A stretch of DNA of 64,000 nt from Nonomuraea ceibae (GCF_019396325.1 NZ_JAHKRO010000001.1:248001-312000); one strand, 5' to 3'. Counted from the first letter of the stretch, positions 34,501 to 44,665 are shown. Notes: generated from the sequence alone by a model not told the origin. Program-made: numbers and translations.

Positions 34501-35459
34501 GTGAACACATTCTGGAACCGGCCGCACGGGATCTGGCGGAGGCGACCTCGAAGCCGCCGTTCCTGTACGAACTGGGGGTCGAGGGTGCCCGCAAGGTGCT
34601 GGACGACCTGCAGGCGGCCCCGATCGACAAGCCGGACGTGGACGAGAAGTGGATCGTCGTGCCGGCCGAGGCGGGGGACGTGCGGGTCAAGATCGTCAAG
34701 CCCGCCGGGTCGTCCGGAGTGCTGCCCGTCGTGCTGTACGTGCACGGCGGCGGATGGGTGCTGGGCAACGCGGGCACCCATGACCGGCTCGTGCGAGAAC
34801 TGGCCGTGGGGGCGGGCGCGGCGGTGGTCTTCGTGGAGTACGACCGTTCACCGGAGGCGCGATACCCGGTGGCGATCGAGCAGGCGTACGCGACCGCGCA
34901 GTGGATCATCAGGGACGGCGCGGCGGAGGGCCTGGACGCCTCCCGGCTCGCGGTGGCCGGCGATTCGGTCGGCGGGAACATGGCGGCGGCGCTGACCATC
35001 CTGGCCAAGCGGCGCGGTGACGTGCGGTTCGTGCACCAGTCGCTGTACTACCCGGTGACCGACGCGGGCCAGGACACCGGCAGCTACCGGGAGTTCGCCG
35101 ACGGGCCGTACCTGACGGCCAAGGCCATGGCCTGGTTCTGGGACGCCTACACCACCGACCCCGCCCAGCGCGCCGAGATCACCGTCTCACCGCTGCGTGC
35201 CAACGCCGAGGAGCTCAAGGGGCTGCCGCCCGCGTTCCTGATCGTGGACGAGAACGACGTGCTGCGCGACGAAGGCGAGGCCTACGCACGCAAGCTGACC
35301 GAGGCAGGAGTGTCCACCACCAGCGTCCGCTACAACGGCACCCTGCACGACTTCATGATGCTCAACCCCGTGCGGCCGACCGCCGCGGCCGGCGCTGCCG
35401 TCGCCCAGGCCGCCGACGTCCTCAAGACCGTCCTGAACCACGGAAAGGCGGAGTCGTGA
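34497..35459 (+). CDS. Alpha/beta hydrolase, hormone-sensitive lipase family
   Basis: This 320-aa protein has VVLYVHGGGWVLG, the HGGG oxyanion motif, and GDSVGGNMAA with the nucleophile serine. IVDENDVLRDEGEAYA supplies the aspartate and GTLHDFMML the histidine, as in the HSL/acetyl esterase family. The N-terminal 20 residues (HILEPAARDLAEATSKP) recur as an isolated fragment at 50374-50433. Start and stop codons overlap both neighbours, so the operon is translationally coupled. Confidence 0.92.
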   Translation: MSEHILEPAARDLAEATSKPPFLYELGVEGARKVLDDLQAAPIDKPDVDEKWIVVPAEAGDVRVKIVKPAGSSGVLPVVLYVHGGGWVLGNAGTHDRLVRELAVGAGAAVVFVEYDRSPEARYPVAIEQAYATAQWIIRDGAAEGLDASRLAVAGDSVGGNMAAALTILAKRRGDVRFVHQSLYYPVTDAGQDTGSYREFADGPYLTAKAMAWFWDAYTTDPAQRAEITVSPLRANAEELKGLPPAFLIVDENDVLRDEGEAYARKLTEAGVSTTSVRYNGTLHDFMMLNPVRPTAAAGAAVAQAADVLKTVLNHGKAES

Positions 35460-36178
35460 CCAGCAAGGAAGAACCGGTCGTCGTCCTGGTCCACGGCGCG
35501 TTCGCCGAGTCCGCCAGCTGGAACGGCGTGATCAAGCTCCTGAACGGCCGTGGCCGGCGGGCCGTGGCCGTGGCGAACCCGCTGCGCAGCGTCGAGGGCG
35601 ACGCCGCGTACCTGCGTGACGTGATCGCCGGCCTCGGCAGCCCGGTCGTCCTGGTCGGCCACTCCTACGGCGGCATGGTGATTAGCCAGGCAGCGGCGGA
35701 CAACCCCGCCGTGCGCGCGCTGGTCTACGTCGCCGCCTTCGCCCCCGACTCCGGCGAGAGCGCGTTGCTGCTTTCGGCCAAGTTCGAGGGCAGCACCCTG
35801 GGCAGCGCGCTGGAGGCATATCCGGTCTCCTCCGGAGGCAACGAGTTGCGCATCGCGGAGGAGAAGTTCCACGGGCAGTTCTGCGCCGACCTCGATGCCG
35901 ACGAAGCCGCGCTCATGGGGGCGACCCAGCGGCCGGTGACCGAGCGGGCTCTGACCGACGGGCTGACCGGCCGACCCGCATGGCGCTCCCTGCCGTCCTG
36001 GTTCGTGTACGGCGAGCGCGATCTCAACATCCCGGCCGAGACGGTCCGGTTCATGGCGGACCGGGCCGGCTCGCGGGGGACCAGGCTGGTGCCCGGCGCC
36101 TCGCACGCGCTTGCGGTGTCCCAGCCCGACGCCGTCTGCGCTGTCATCCTCGACGCCGTCGGCCACGTGAACGGCTGA
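35456..36178 (+). CDS. Alpha/beta hydrolase (EstC-like, cytoplasmic)
   Basis: This is a 240-aa protein from GTG 35456, overlapping the upstream stop codon. PVVVLVHGAFAESASWNGVI and GHSYGGMVISQAAAD give the oxyanion and nucleophile elements; YGERDLNIP and GASHALAVSQP supply acid and base. It is a paralogue of the secreted hydrolase at 15452 but has no signal peptide. It is the last gene of the operon and is followed by a strong hairpin. Confidence 0.9.
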   Translation: MTSKEEPVVVLVHGAFAESASWNGVIKLLNGRGRRAVAVANPLRSVEGDAAYLRDVIAGLGSPVVLVGHSYGGMVISQAAADNPAVRALVYVAAFAPDSGESALLLSAKFEGSTLGSALEAYPVSSGGNELRIAEEKFHGQFCADLDADEAALMGATQRPVTERALTDGLTGRPAWRSLPSWFVYGERDLNIPAETVRFMADRAGSRGTRLVPGASHALAVSQPDAVCAVILDAVGHVNG

Positions 36179-36186
36179 CGGCGCCG

Positions 36187-36218
36187 ATCCGACCGGCGAC
36201 CTCCGTCGCCGGCCGGAT
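36187..36218 (+). terminator. Hairpin terminator after the hydrolase operon
   Basis: ATCCGACCGGCGAC and GTCGCCGGCCGGAT pair with one mismatch around a CTCC loop, nine bases after the stop codon. It also lies downstream of the convergent LAL gene and may serve both strands. Confidence 0.7.
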
Positions 36219-36299
36219 CATGCTCTCACGAACCGGTCGACACCGCCCAGGACGACCAGGGGAAGTGGCCGAAGCAGCCGCCCCGCGCCGGAAGGCCGG

Positions 36300-39077
36300 T
36301 CAGGCCGTCGCCGTCGTCCCTTCAGGCGGAGTCCCCCGCAGTTGCTTGCGGGAGGCGATGCCGAGCTTGGCGAAGACCTTGCGCAGGTGCCACTCGACGG
36401 TGTGCGGGCTGATGAACAACTGGGCGCTGATCTCGGCGTTCGTCAGCCCCTGACCGGCCAGCCGCGCGATCTGCGTTTCCTGGGCGGTGAGCGCGACCTC
36501 GGACGTCGTCGCCCTGTCCGGGTGCCTGCGGATCGTCTCGCCGGTGGCCTGCAGCTCACGGCGGGCGCGTTCGGCGAACGCCGTGGCACCCATCTGGTCG
36601 AGCATCTTGTGGGCGAGGCTCAACTGCTCGCGGGCGTCGACACGGCGATTCTCCCGGCGCAGCCACTCGCCGTAGAGCAGCCGGGTGCGGGCGAGCGCGA
36701 TCCGGACGCCGGCGCGGTCGAGCCGCACGATCGCCTCACCGTAGAGATCGTCGGTTTCCGATCCGACGCCCGCCAGGGCGCGCATGCTCGCCGAGGTGCC
36801 CAGGGCCCAGTCGGTGCCGCTGGCCCGCGCCATCTCATCGAGCCGGCCGGCGACTTCGGCCGCGCGGGCCTGCTGCCCGCTCCGGGCGGCGGCTTCGACC
36901 AATTCGATCATGGACCAGGTGGACAGGCCGAGTTCCTTGGGATGCTCGGCGCCGCGCGAGGCGGCGACGAAGGCCTCCTCGTAGCGGCCGAGGCCGTTGC
37001 AGAGCACCGAAGTGGCCCACTGGGTGGCGGTGGCCACCTTTCCTTCGCCCGCCAGTGCCACGTCCCGTGTGATCGCCTGGATCGCCTCACGAGTCTCGGC
37101 CTCTCCGCCCCGCCACGGCGCGACCACCAGGGCTCCGTACTGGGCGAAGAAGCTGCTGCCCAACACCTCGCCGATCGTGGTCGCCTCGGCGACCAGCGCG
37201 TCGGCGGCGGTGAGTTCGCCGGCCAGCACGCGGGCCGACAGGTGGAGCAGGAGAGCCGACGGCAGCGCCGACAGCGCCCCCGACTCCCTGACGATCTCGA
37301 CCAGCTTCGCCGAGAGCGTCAGATAGCTGTCGAAGTCCCAGATGTTGTGCGCCATGCGGGCGGCGAGCGGGAGCCAGCCCAGGCCCTCTTGCGTGGAGAG
37401 TTCCGCGGTGCGGAAGGCGGCCATGGCCTGACGCAGCATCGGCATGCCCGCCGGGTACCCGTCGATGGTCGCCACCGCCAGGCCGTTCAGCAGCAGGTCG
37501 TTGCGCTCAGGCGGCGGCCCGGGCGGCGCGGCGAGGGTGGCCCTGGCCACGTCCGCCATCTGCGCGCCGTCCGCCAGCCGGCCGGCGGTGAGAGCCGCGT
37601 ACAGCGCGTCACGGTAGGTTTCGCGGGCCGCCCCGGCGTCCAGTGGCTCCAGGCGCCTGGCCGCGTCGAGCAGCAGGGGCAGGGCGGCGCTGGCGCTCCT
37701 GGAGGTGAAGACGATCTGGCCGCGAAGCAGGCTGGATCGGGCGAGCAGGCGTTCGTCGAGGGGGCTGAGCTCGGCCGCGTCGAGCAGTTCGAGCGCCGCG
37801 TCGTATCCGCCGGCCTGATACTTCGCCTGGGCCGCCGCCAGAGCCCTGGCGCCGCGGCGCGCGGCGTCGGGGGTCAGCTCGGCCGCCCGCTCCAGGAACG
37901 CGGCCGACGCCGCGACCCCGCCGCGTACCCGCGCTCGCTCGGCGGAACGCTCCAGCTCGGCGGCCACCGTCTCATCGGGGCCGGCCGACGCGTTGGCCAG
38001 ATGCCAGGCCCGCCGATCGGGATCAGCCCGCGGATCGGTCGCGTCGGCCAGTGCCCGATGCGCCCGCTGTCGTTCGCCCGGGATCGCCACCCGATAGGCC
38101 GCCGAACGCACGAGTGGATGACGGAACCGCACCCGGGTCCCGATGGTGATCAGCCCCGCCGCTTCTGCCGGTGACGCGGCGGTCGCGTCGATGCCCAGCA
38201 GCTCGGCCGCCCGGTTCAGCAAGCCCAGGTCGCCCACCGGCTCGGCTGCGGCGATGACCAGCAGCCGCTGTGTATGGGGCGGCAGCGACCGTACTCGCCG
38301 CAGGAAGCTTTCCTCGATCTGGCTGGTCAGCGGCCGCGCGTCCGGACGGGCGAACCCGCCGGCCAGCTCCGCCGGCGTCAGCCCCCGAGGCAGCTCCACC
38401 AGCGCCAACGGATTGCCCTGCGTCTCAGCGAGGATCCGATCCCGCACCCGATCATCCAGCCGGCCGGGGATCACGGAGTCCAGCAGGGCGCGGGCGTCGC
38501 TGTCGCTCAACCGCGCCACGTCGAGCCGTGGGAGCCTCGCCAACTCGGCGTCGAGGCCAGGCGGGCGCACCGCGAGCACCAGCCCGATCGGCTCGGCGAG
38601 CAGCCGCCGCGCGACGAAGGCGAGGGTCTGCGCGGAGATCTGATCCAGCCATTGGACGTCGTCGACGAGGCACACCAGCGGTTCCTTCTCGGCCGCGGCG
38701 GCGAGCAGGCCGAGCACGGCGAGCCCGACGAGGAAGCGGTCCGGTGGAGAGCCCGTGCTCAGGCCGAACGCCGTCTCGAGCGCGTCACGCTGCGGCTCCG
38801 GCAGGCGGCCGAGCTGATCCAGAAGCGGGACACACACCTGGTGCAGCCCGCCGAAGGCCAGCTCCATCTCGGACTCGACACCCGCCGCTCTGACCACCCG
38901 GCAGCCGGACGCGCTGTCACGCGCGTACTCCAGCAGCGCCGTCTTGCCGATGCCTGCCTCACCACGCAGGACCAGCACCGAGCTACGGCCGCCCCGTACG
39001 GTGGTCATGACCTGGCTCAGCGCCTCGCACTCGATCTGCCGGCCGCGCAGCTGTGTCCTGGGACGCCTGCCGACCAT
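36300..39077 (-). CDS. LAL-type LuxR family ATPase regulator
   Basis: This 925-aa protein has LRGRQIECEALSQVM, Walker A LRGEAGIGKTALLEYA (about residues 38-53) and Walker B LVCLVDDVQWLD. The C-terminal LuxR HTH is LTAQETQIARLAGQGLTNAE with SPHTVEWHLRKVFAKLGIAS. It is paralogous to the LAL at 40855; both share HTVEWHLRKVFAKL-type ends and the VRAAGVESEMELAF segment. The two genes flank the P450 gene in divergent orientation. The ligand is unknown. Confidence 0.93.
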   Translation of the reverse strand: MVGRRPRTQLRGRQIECEALSQVMTTVRGGRSSVLVLRGEAGIGKTALLEYARDSASGCRVVRAAGVESEMELAFGGLHQVCVPLLDQLGRLPEPQRDALETAFGLSTGSPPDRFLVGLAVLGLLAAAAEKEPLVCLVDDVQWLDQISAQTLAFVARRLLAEPIGLVLAVRPPGLDAELARLPRLDVARLSDSDARALLDSVIPGRLDDRVRDRILAETQGNPLALVELPRGLTPAELAGGFARPDARPLTSQIEESFLRRVRSLPPHTQRLLVIAAAEPVGDLGLLNRAAELLGIDATAASPAEAAGLITIGTRVRFRHPLVRSAAYRVAIPGERQRAHRALADATDPRADPDRRAWHLANASAGPDETVAAELERSAERARVRGGVAASAAFLERAAELTPDAARRGARALAAAQAKYQAGGYDAALELLDAAELSPLDERLLARSSLLRGQIVFTSRSASAALPLLLDAARRLEPLDAGAARETYRDALYAALTAGRLADGAQMADVARATLAAPPGPPPERNDLLLNGLAVATIDGYPAGMPMLRQAMAAFRTAELSTQEGLGWLPLAARMAHNIWDFDSYLTLSAKLVEIVRESGALSALPSALLLHLSARVLAGELTAADALVAEATTIGEVLGSSFFAQYGALVVAPWRGGEAETREAIQAITRDVALAGEGKVATATQWATSVLCNGLGRYEEAFVAASRGAEHPKELGLSTWSMIELVEAAARSGQQARAAEVAGRLDEMARASGTDWALGTSASMRALAGVGSETDDLYGEAIVRLDRAGVRIALARTRLLYGEWLRRENRRVDAREQLSLAHKMLDQMGATAFAERARRELQATGETIRRHPDRATTSEVALTAQETQIARLAGQGLTNAEISAQLFISPHTVEWHLRKVFAKLGIASRKQLRGTPPEGTTATA

Positions 39078-39507
39078 CAGCGCCGCCCCGCCGGCGGCTC
39101 GGCATCGACGCCTCCAGGCTCGACCCGGTAGACCGGCGCCAGGCTCCCGCCCTGGGTGATCTCGGCGTGACGACTCGGCATCGCCCGTACCCCCGATCTG
39201 CCGGACACGCGGCCGTGACCGGGATCTCTGCTCACCGTTGTCGGGACGAGGGTCGAGGCAGCCAGCGAGACATCACGCGTAGGCGAGCAGCTTATCCGCC
39301 TGCTACGGATGACAGCAATGTCCCTGGATGGCAGGACTCGTTCGTGGTCAGCGCCTGCGAAAGGGACAGCCGCGCGAGTTGTGTCAGATCGCATCCCTTC
39401 GACTCGGCCGGGTGCTCGCTGGCTTGTCACGTATCGCCCGGGTTATCCGGTCAACCCTGTGTCGGCAACACCGTAAGACGTCGCCTATCGCTTGAAGGAG
39501 AAGAAGA
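39078..39507. other. 430-bp divergent gap, LAL / P450
   Basis: No gene is seen. It contains one ECF41-type promoter close to the P450 gene; nothing recognisable faces the LAL gene. Confidence 0.5.
39425..39452 (+). promoter_or_regulatory. ECF41-type promoter of the P450 gene
   Basis: TGTCACG at 39425-39431, 15-nt spacer, CCGGTC at 39447-39452, 55 bp before the ATG. Exact consensus match. Confidence 0.78.
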
Positions 39508-40737
39508 ATGTCCCAGCCGCTCCCGTTCGTCATCGACCCCGCCGGTGCTGACCGGCACGCCGAATATCGGGCCCTGCGCGTCCTGGGCCCAGCCACTCCT
39601 GTGGACGTCCTCGGCCTGCGAGCCTGGGCGGTCAGCGATCCCGCCCTTCTCAAGAGCCTGCTGATGAGCCCCGATGTCTCCAAGAACGGCCGTGCTCACT
39701 ACCCGGCCTTCGCGCGGACGATCAGGACGTGGCCGCTCGCCCTGTGGATCGAGGTGCAGAGCATGCTCACCGCGTACGGAGCCGACCACCGCAGGCTACG
39801 GCGGATGGTCGCCCCCGCCCTCAGCGCACGCCGTGTCGCCGAACTGAAGCCGACCATCCGATCCCTGGTGACCGAGCTGATCGACGACCTGGCCACGGTG
39901 CCCCCAGGCCACGTGGTGGACCTGCGCGAGCGACTGGCCTACCCGCTGCCCATCGCCGTGATCGGCCATCTGATGGGCGTACCGGAGGAGCAGCGGGACG
40001 ACTTCCGCCAGATCGTCGACAACGTCTTCGACAGCACCCTCACCCCCGAGCAGGCCCAGGCCAACGCCGCACGCCTCTTCGAGGTCACCGACCAGCTGAT
40101 CGCCATCAAGCGCGGCGACCCCGGCGACGACATGACCTCCCTGCTCATCGCGGCACGTGATGAGGAGTCGGGTGGCGACGGATTCACCGACGTCGAACTC
40201 CGCGACACGATGATTCTGATGATCAACGCCGGGTACGAAACGACCGTCAACGTCATCGACCAGGCCGTCTTCGCGATGTTGACGTCCCCGGAGCAGCTCG
40301 ATCTCGTCCGCACCGGCCAGGCCGCCTGGGAGGACGTGGTGGAGGAGACCCTTCGCGCCGAGCCCGCCATCAAATACCTGCCGCTGCGCTTCGCCGTCAC
40401 CGACCTCGAACTGCCCGACGGGCAGATCATCGCCGCCGGCGACCCCATCCTCGCCGCCTACGGGGCCGCCAACCGCGACCCGGACTGGCACGGGCCGGAC
40501 GCCGACACCTTCGACGTCACCCGTAAGGTGAAGGACCATCTGGCGTTCGGCCACGGCGTGCACTTCTGCCTCGGCGCGCCCCTGGCCCGCCTCGAAGTAG
40601 CCGAAGCCCTGCGCCAGCTCTTCGAGCGTTTCCCCGCCATGTCACTCGCGGCACCGGCTGCCACGTTACGGCCGATGCCCACCCTCATCAGCAACGGCCA
40701 CCAGGAGCTCCCCGTCCGCCTGCGTCCCCTCGCCTGA
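39508..40737 (+). CDS. Cytochrome P450
   Basis: This 409-aa protein has the size of a soluble bacterial P450. The I-helix oxygen-activation motif INAGYETT lies near residue 245, the K-helix E-x-x-R in VEETLRAEP, and the haem-binding loop FGHGVHFCLGAPLAR near residue 350 with the thiolate cysteine. The sequence style fits CYP107/CYP105-like enzymes, which hydroxylate macrolides, fatty acids and xenobiotics. No ferredoxin or ferredoxin reductase gene is adjacent. GAAGGAGAAG precedes ATG 39508. The ECF41-type promoter suggests stress-linked expression. Confidence 0.95.
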   Translation: MSQPLPFVIDPAGADRHAEYRALRVLGPATPVDVLGLRAWAVSDPALLKSLLMSPDVSKNGRAHYPAFARTIRTWPLALWIEVQSMLTAYGADHRRLRRMVAPALSARRVAELKPTIRSLVTELIDDLATVPPGHVVDLRERLAYPLPIAVIGHLMGVPEEQRDDFRQIVDNVFDSTLTPEQAQANAARLFEVTDQLIAIKRGDPGDDMTSLLIAARDEESGGDGFTDVELRDTMILMINAGYETTVNVIDQAVFAMLTSPEQLDLVRTGQAAWEDVVEETLRAEPAIKYLPLRFAVTDLELPDGQIIAAGDPILAAYGAANRDPDWHGPDADTFDVTRKVKDHLAFGHGVHFCLGAPLARLEVAEALRQLFERFPAMSLAAPAATLRPMPTLISNGHQELPVRLRPLA

Positions 40738-40822
40738 TCATCTTCTGCCTGGACGGCCCACGCGAAGATCAGCGCCCGACATCGAGAAACTTGGCCCGGC
40801 ACGGGTCCCGGGTGTATGCAGA

Positions 40823-40834
40823 TCCGTGCGATCA
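40823..40834 (+). promoter_or_regulatory. Degenerate TTCGTGCGATGT motif (LAL gene)
   Basis: TCCGTGCGATCA keeps 9 of the 12 motif bases, including the CGTGCGAT core. It ends 20 bp before the GTG start at 40855, a spacing compatible with a -10 region. Confidence 0.35.
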
Positions 40835-40854
40835 GGGCAAAAGGCAGGGGCATC

Positions 40855-43617
40855 GTGGGTCAACGCAGGTGGAGCGCGGGGCTGCTCGGGCGGGGGACGG
40901 AATGTGCCGTCCTCGATGAGCTGATCACGGCCGTCCGTGCAGGTGAGAGCCGCGTGCTCATGGTGCACGGCGTGCCAGGGGTGGGAAAGTCGGCGCTGCT
41001 GGCGTACGTGGAGCACGCGGCGATCGGCATGCGGGTGCTGCACGCGGCCGGTGTCGAGTCCGAGATGGAGCTGGCCTTCGCCACTCTCCACCAGCTGTGC
41101 GCCCCGCTGCTGGACCGGCTGGACAGCCTTCCCACACCACAGCGCCATGCGCTGGAAACGGTGTTCGGCATGCGCCGGGGGAGCCCGCCCGAACGCTTCC
41201 TGGTCGGCCTGGCCGTACTGAGTCTGCTGTCGGAGATCTCCCAGAGCGCTCCGCTGCTCTGCGTGGTGGACGACGCCCAATGGATGGACCGGGCCTCGGC
41301 GCAGGTCCTCGGCTTCGTCAGCCGGCGGCTGCTGGCGGAGTCGGTCGCCCTCGTCTTCGGCTCGCGCCGGCGGCCTCAGGACCTGCTCGGACTCCCGGAG
41401 ATGGAGGTCACCGGGCTGAAAACCGCCGACGCACACGCTCTGCTGAACTCGGTGGCGCCCGGCCGGCTCGATCGGCACATCCGTGATCGGTTCGTGGCCG
41501 AGACCCGGGGCAATCCACTTGCCCTCCTGGAGCTGCCGCGCGAGCTGACCATGACCCAGGCGGCGGGCGGATTCGGCCTCGTGGACGTCGACACGCTGCC
41601 CAGCCGGATCGAGCAGAGCTTCCTCGACCGGATCGCAGGTCTGCCCGAACAGACCCGGCTGCTTCTCGTGGTCGCCGCCGCCGAGCCTGTCGGCGATCCG
41701 TCGCTGGTGTGGCGTGCCGCCGAACGGCTTGGCGTCGAACCGGCGACGGCCCTGGCGAGCGGGACGGACGGGCTGCTGTCGTTCGACGTACGGGTGACCT
41801 TCCGTCATCCTCTCGTGCGATCGGCCGTGTACAGGTCGGCGAAGCTGGTGGACCGTCAGGCGGTGCACCTCGCGCTGGCAGAGGTCACGGACGCCCACGC
41901 AGACCCCGACCGCCGCGCCTGGCACCTCGCCGCCGCGACGACCGAGCCCGACGAGAACGTCGCCGGCGAGCTCGAACGCTCCGCCGGCCGGGCACAGGCA
42001 CGCGGTGGGCCGGCCGCCGCGGCCGCCTTTCTGCAGCGCTCCATGGCACTGACCGTCGACACCTCGCGGCGCGCCGAACGGGCCCTGATGGCCGCGGCAG
42101 CCAGCCTTTCGGCCGGGGACATCGCTACCGCCCGCGAGTTCGCCGACCGCGCCGACCAGGATGCGCAGAGCGAGTTCCAGCGCGTGCGAGCCCTGCTGAC
42201 ACGCGGTCACATCACGTTCGCGGCCGGCTTCGACAACGAGGCGCCGGTGATGTTGCTGGAGGCCGCGCGGCGGCTGGAGCCCATCGCCATGGACCTGGCG
42301 CGGGAGACGTACTTCATCGCCTGGGCTTCGGCGTCGTTCGGCGCCGCCAACCGGGACAGCCTCCTGGCCATCTCGCAGGCGATGAGGGAACTGCCCTCTC
42401 CCGGAGGTCGCCCGCGCGCCCTCGACCTCGTCCTCGAGGGTTACGCACTGCTCATCACCGACGGCCGGAGGGCCGCGCTGCCCACGTTGCAACGAGCGAA
42501 GACGGCGATCGCCGACCACCCCGTGCAGGACCTGCTGAAATGGGGCTGGGCGGCCTGCGGCGTGAGCGCTCTCCTGTGGGAGGACCGGATCATGCCCGAC
42601 GTCCCCACCAGGGCGCTCGAGGCGGTGCGCGCGGCCGGGGCCCTGTCCGAGCTTCCCCTCTATCTCCACTCGTTGGGGGTACCGCGCTCGCTGAGAGGCG
42701 ACTTCGCCGCCGCGGCGGCGCTCGTCGCCGAATCCGAAGCCGTCGCAGAAGCGACGGGCGTGCCGATGACGCAGCACACCCAGCTCCTGCTGGTGGCGAT
42801 GCGGGGCAAGGAGACCGAGGCCGCGCCGCTGATCGAGGCCACGATCGAGGAGGCCGGCGCCGGCGGCCAGTTGAACGGTGTCGCGTCGGCCCAGTGGGCG
42901 GCCGCGGTCCTCTACAACGGCCTGGCCCGCCACGGGCTGGCGCTGCCGGCGGCCCAGGCCACCACCCAGAGCGCCAACGTGATCGTCTCCCAGTGGGCGC
43001 TGCCCGAGCTCGTCGAGGCGGCGGCGCGCGTCGGGGATTCCACGGCCGCCCGCGGGGCGCTCGAAGGGCTGGCGGACGCGGCGGAACCGTGCGACACCGA
43101 CTGGGCCCAGGGAATCCTGGCGCGCTGCCGGGCGCTGCTGACCGACGACGACACCGCGGACGATCTTTATCGGGAGGCGATCGAGCGGCTGGGCCGCACG
43201 ACTCTGCGTCCTGAATTCGCACGCGCCCACCTCCTGTACGGCGAGTGGTTGCGCCGGAACCGTCAGGGGGCCGAGGCGCGCGTTCACCTGCGGACCGCGT
43301 ACGAGATGTTCGTGTCGATCGGCATGCACGCCTTCGCCGAGCGTGCCCGTCGCGAGCTTCAAGCCACAGGGGAGAACATCCGCCGCAAGCGGGGGACCGA
43401 GGATCCGGAGAGCGCGGAGCTGACCGCGCAGGAGAGGCAGATCGCCCTGCTGGTGCGGGACGGCCTGTCCAACCCGGAGGTCGCGGCCCGTCTCTTCCTG
43501 AGCCCGCGTACGGTCGAATGGCACCTCCGCAAGGTCTTCGCCAAACTCGAGATCACCTCCCGAAGGCAGGTCGGCGACGCGCTGTCCAGCGGCGCGTACG
43601 AAGCCGGCACACGGTGA
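40855..43617 (+). CDS. LAL-type LuxR family ATPase regulator
   Basis: This 920-aa protein is read from GTG 40855, chosen because GGCAGGGG lies just upstream; an ATG at 40816 is the alternative. LLGRGTECAVLDELI leads to Walker A VHGVPGVGKSALLAYV, and Walker B is LCVVDDAQWMD. The C-terminal LuxR HTH is LTAQERQIALLVRDGLSNPE with SPRTVEWHLRKVFAKLEITS. It is a paralogue of the LAL at 36300 across the P450 gene. Confidence 0.93.
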   Translation: MGQRRWSAGLLGRGTECAVLDELITAVRAGESRVLMVHGVPGVGKSALLAYVEHAAIGMRVLHAAGVESEMELAFATLHQLCAPLLDRLDSLPTPQRHALETVFGMRRGSPPERFLVGLAVLSLLSEISQSAPLLCVVDDAQWMDRASAQVLGFVSRRLLAESVALVFGSRRRPQDLLGLPEMEVTGLKTADAHALLNSVAPGRLDRHIRDRFVAETRGNPLALLELPRELTMTQAAGGFGLVDVDTLPSRIEQSFLDRIAGLPEQTRLLLVVAAAEPVGDPSLVWRAAERLGVEPATALASGTDGLLSFDVRVTFRHPLVRSAVYRSAKLVDRQAVHLALAEVTDAHADPDRRAWHLAAATTEPDENVAGELERSAGRAQARGGPAAAAAFLQRSMALTVDTSRRAERALMAAAASLSAGDIATAREFADRADQDAQSEFQRVRALLTRGHITFAAGFDNEAPVMLLEAARRLEPIAMDLARETYFIAWASASFGAANRDSLLAISQAMRELPSPGGRPRALDLVLEGYALLITDGRRAALPTLQRAKTAIADHPVQDLLKWGWAACGVSALLWEDRIMPDVPTRALEAVRAAGALSELPLYLHSLGVPRSLRGDFAAAAALVAESEAVAEATGVPMTQHTQLLLVAMRGKETEAAPLIEATIEEAGAGGQLNGVASAQWAAAVLYNGLARHGLALPAAQATTQSANVIVSQWALPELVEAAARVGDSTAARGALEGLADAAEPCDTDWAQGILARCRALLTDDDTADDLYREAIERLGRTTLRPEFARAHLLYGEWLRRNRQGAEARVHLRTAYEMFVSIGMHAFAERARRELQATGENIRRKRGTEDPESAELTAQERQIALLVRDGLSNPEVAARLFLSPRTVEWHLRKVFAKLEITSRRQVGDALSSGAYEAGTR

Positions 43618-43699
43618 AGCCGCTGGGCAGGAACCTCCCGGCGCCGTAGCCCGCCCCGCCGCCCGGGTGCGCACGCGCATGCTACGCGTCCACGACACC

Positions 43700-43717
43700 C
43701 TGGTCTCGTCAGACCAG
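43700..43717. repeat. CTGGTCT inverted repeat before SDR gene
   Basis: CTGGTCT-CGTC-AGACCAG: perfect 7-bp arms, 122 bp upstream of the SDR start. It may be an operator or a small terminator for the LAL gene. Confidence 0.4.
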
Positions 43718-43838
43718 TGACTTTCCGTGGTGCGACACGCAACCCGGCCACGCGAGCATCGGCGTGTCGTCCGAGCACGGGAGGAGCGGGGCGGAACGGC
43801 GGCTTCCGTGTCGCCCTCGACGAGGGAATGAGGCAGTC

Positions 43839-44606
43839 ATGCACGATCGGCCGTTGGCCGGAGCCGTCGCGCTCGTCACGGGCGCCGGCAGCGGAATCGG
43901 CGCCGCGACCGCGCGCCGCCTCGCAGGTGACGGTGCGGCCGTCACCCTGGTCGCCCACCGGCGCGACCGTGTGGTGCGGGTCGCGAGCGACATCGCACGG
44001 CAGGGAGGAGAGGCGGTCGCGCTGGAGGCCGATATCACCGAAGCTGACCGCGCCGACGACATGGTGCAGGACGCGCTGGATCGGTTCGGGCGCCTGGACA
44101 TTCTGGTCAACAACGCCGAGATCAGGCTGCTCGGCTCAGCGCTGCACGCCACCATCGAGGAGTGGGATCAGATGATCTCGCTCAACGTGGCGGGTCTGGC
44201 CCACGTCACGCACGCCGCTCTTCCGCACCTGATCTACGCGGCGACGACGTCCCCCCGGCAGGTGGCGGATCTGGTGAACGTCGGCTCGGCGGCCGAGCGG
44301 GTCGCCCGTCCGGGAAGCAGTGTCTATGGCCTGACCAAGTCGGGCCTGAACGCGTTCACCGAATCGCTTCGCCAGGAGCTGCTCGGCGAACGGGTCCGGG
44401 TCAGCGTGGTGGAGCCGGGCGCGGTGGACGACGGACAGGAGAACCGTCTCGGGGACTCCGCCCGGGGTGCGGCTCGGCGCCCGATCGACGGCGTCGAAGG
44501 GTTGCGCCCGGATGACGTCGCGGATGCGATCAGCTATATCGTCACGCGGGCGCGGCGGGTCGCCGTCAACGGGATGCTGGTCCGAGCCGGCGATCAGACC
44601 TGGTAG
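43839..44606 (+). CDS. Short-chain dehydrogenase/reductase
   Basis: This is a 255-aa SDR. TGAGSGIGAATARRLA is the cofactor motif; NNAE replaces the usual NNAG; the catalytic Ser and Y-x3-K are in NVGSAAERVARPGSSVYGLTKSG (read in two parts). The C-terminal GMLVRAGDQTW resembles EILIRPTDQTR of the SDR at 30866, so the two are related. ATG 43839 is preferred to an upstream in-frame start at 43764. The substrate is unknown. Confidence 0.9.
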   Translation: MHDRPLAGAVALVTGAGSGIGAATARRLAGDGAAVTLVAHRRDRVVRVASDIARQGGEAVALEADITEADRADDMVQDALDRFGRLDILVNNAEIRLLGSALHATIEEWDQMISLNVAGLAHVTHAALPHLIYAATTSPRQVADLVNVGSAAERVARPGSSVYGLTKSGLNAFTESLRQELLGERVRVSVVEPGAVDDGQENRLGDSARGAARRPIDGVEGLRPDDVADAISYIVTRARRVAVNGMLVRAGDQTW

Positions 44607-44665
44607 CCGCGCCGATGCAGGTCCGCCGAGCCCGCCGCCACGGCCTGTCCGGCCGGCACGGCGAA

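Noticed and set aside
39131..39172. GACCGG and CGTGACG as a minus-strand promoter for the LAL gene
   Set aside because: The elements are 29 nt apart, about twice the array spacing.
41813..41826. CGTGCGAT inside the LAL gene as another TTCGTGCGATGT motif
   Set aside because: It lies within the conserved coding segment HPLVRSAVY and matches only the core.
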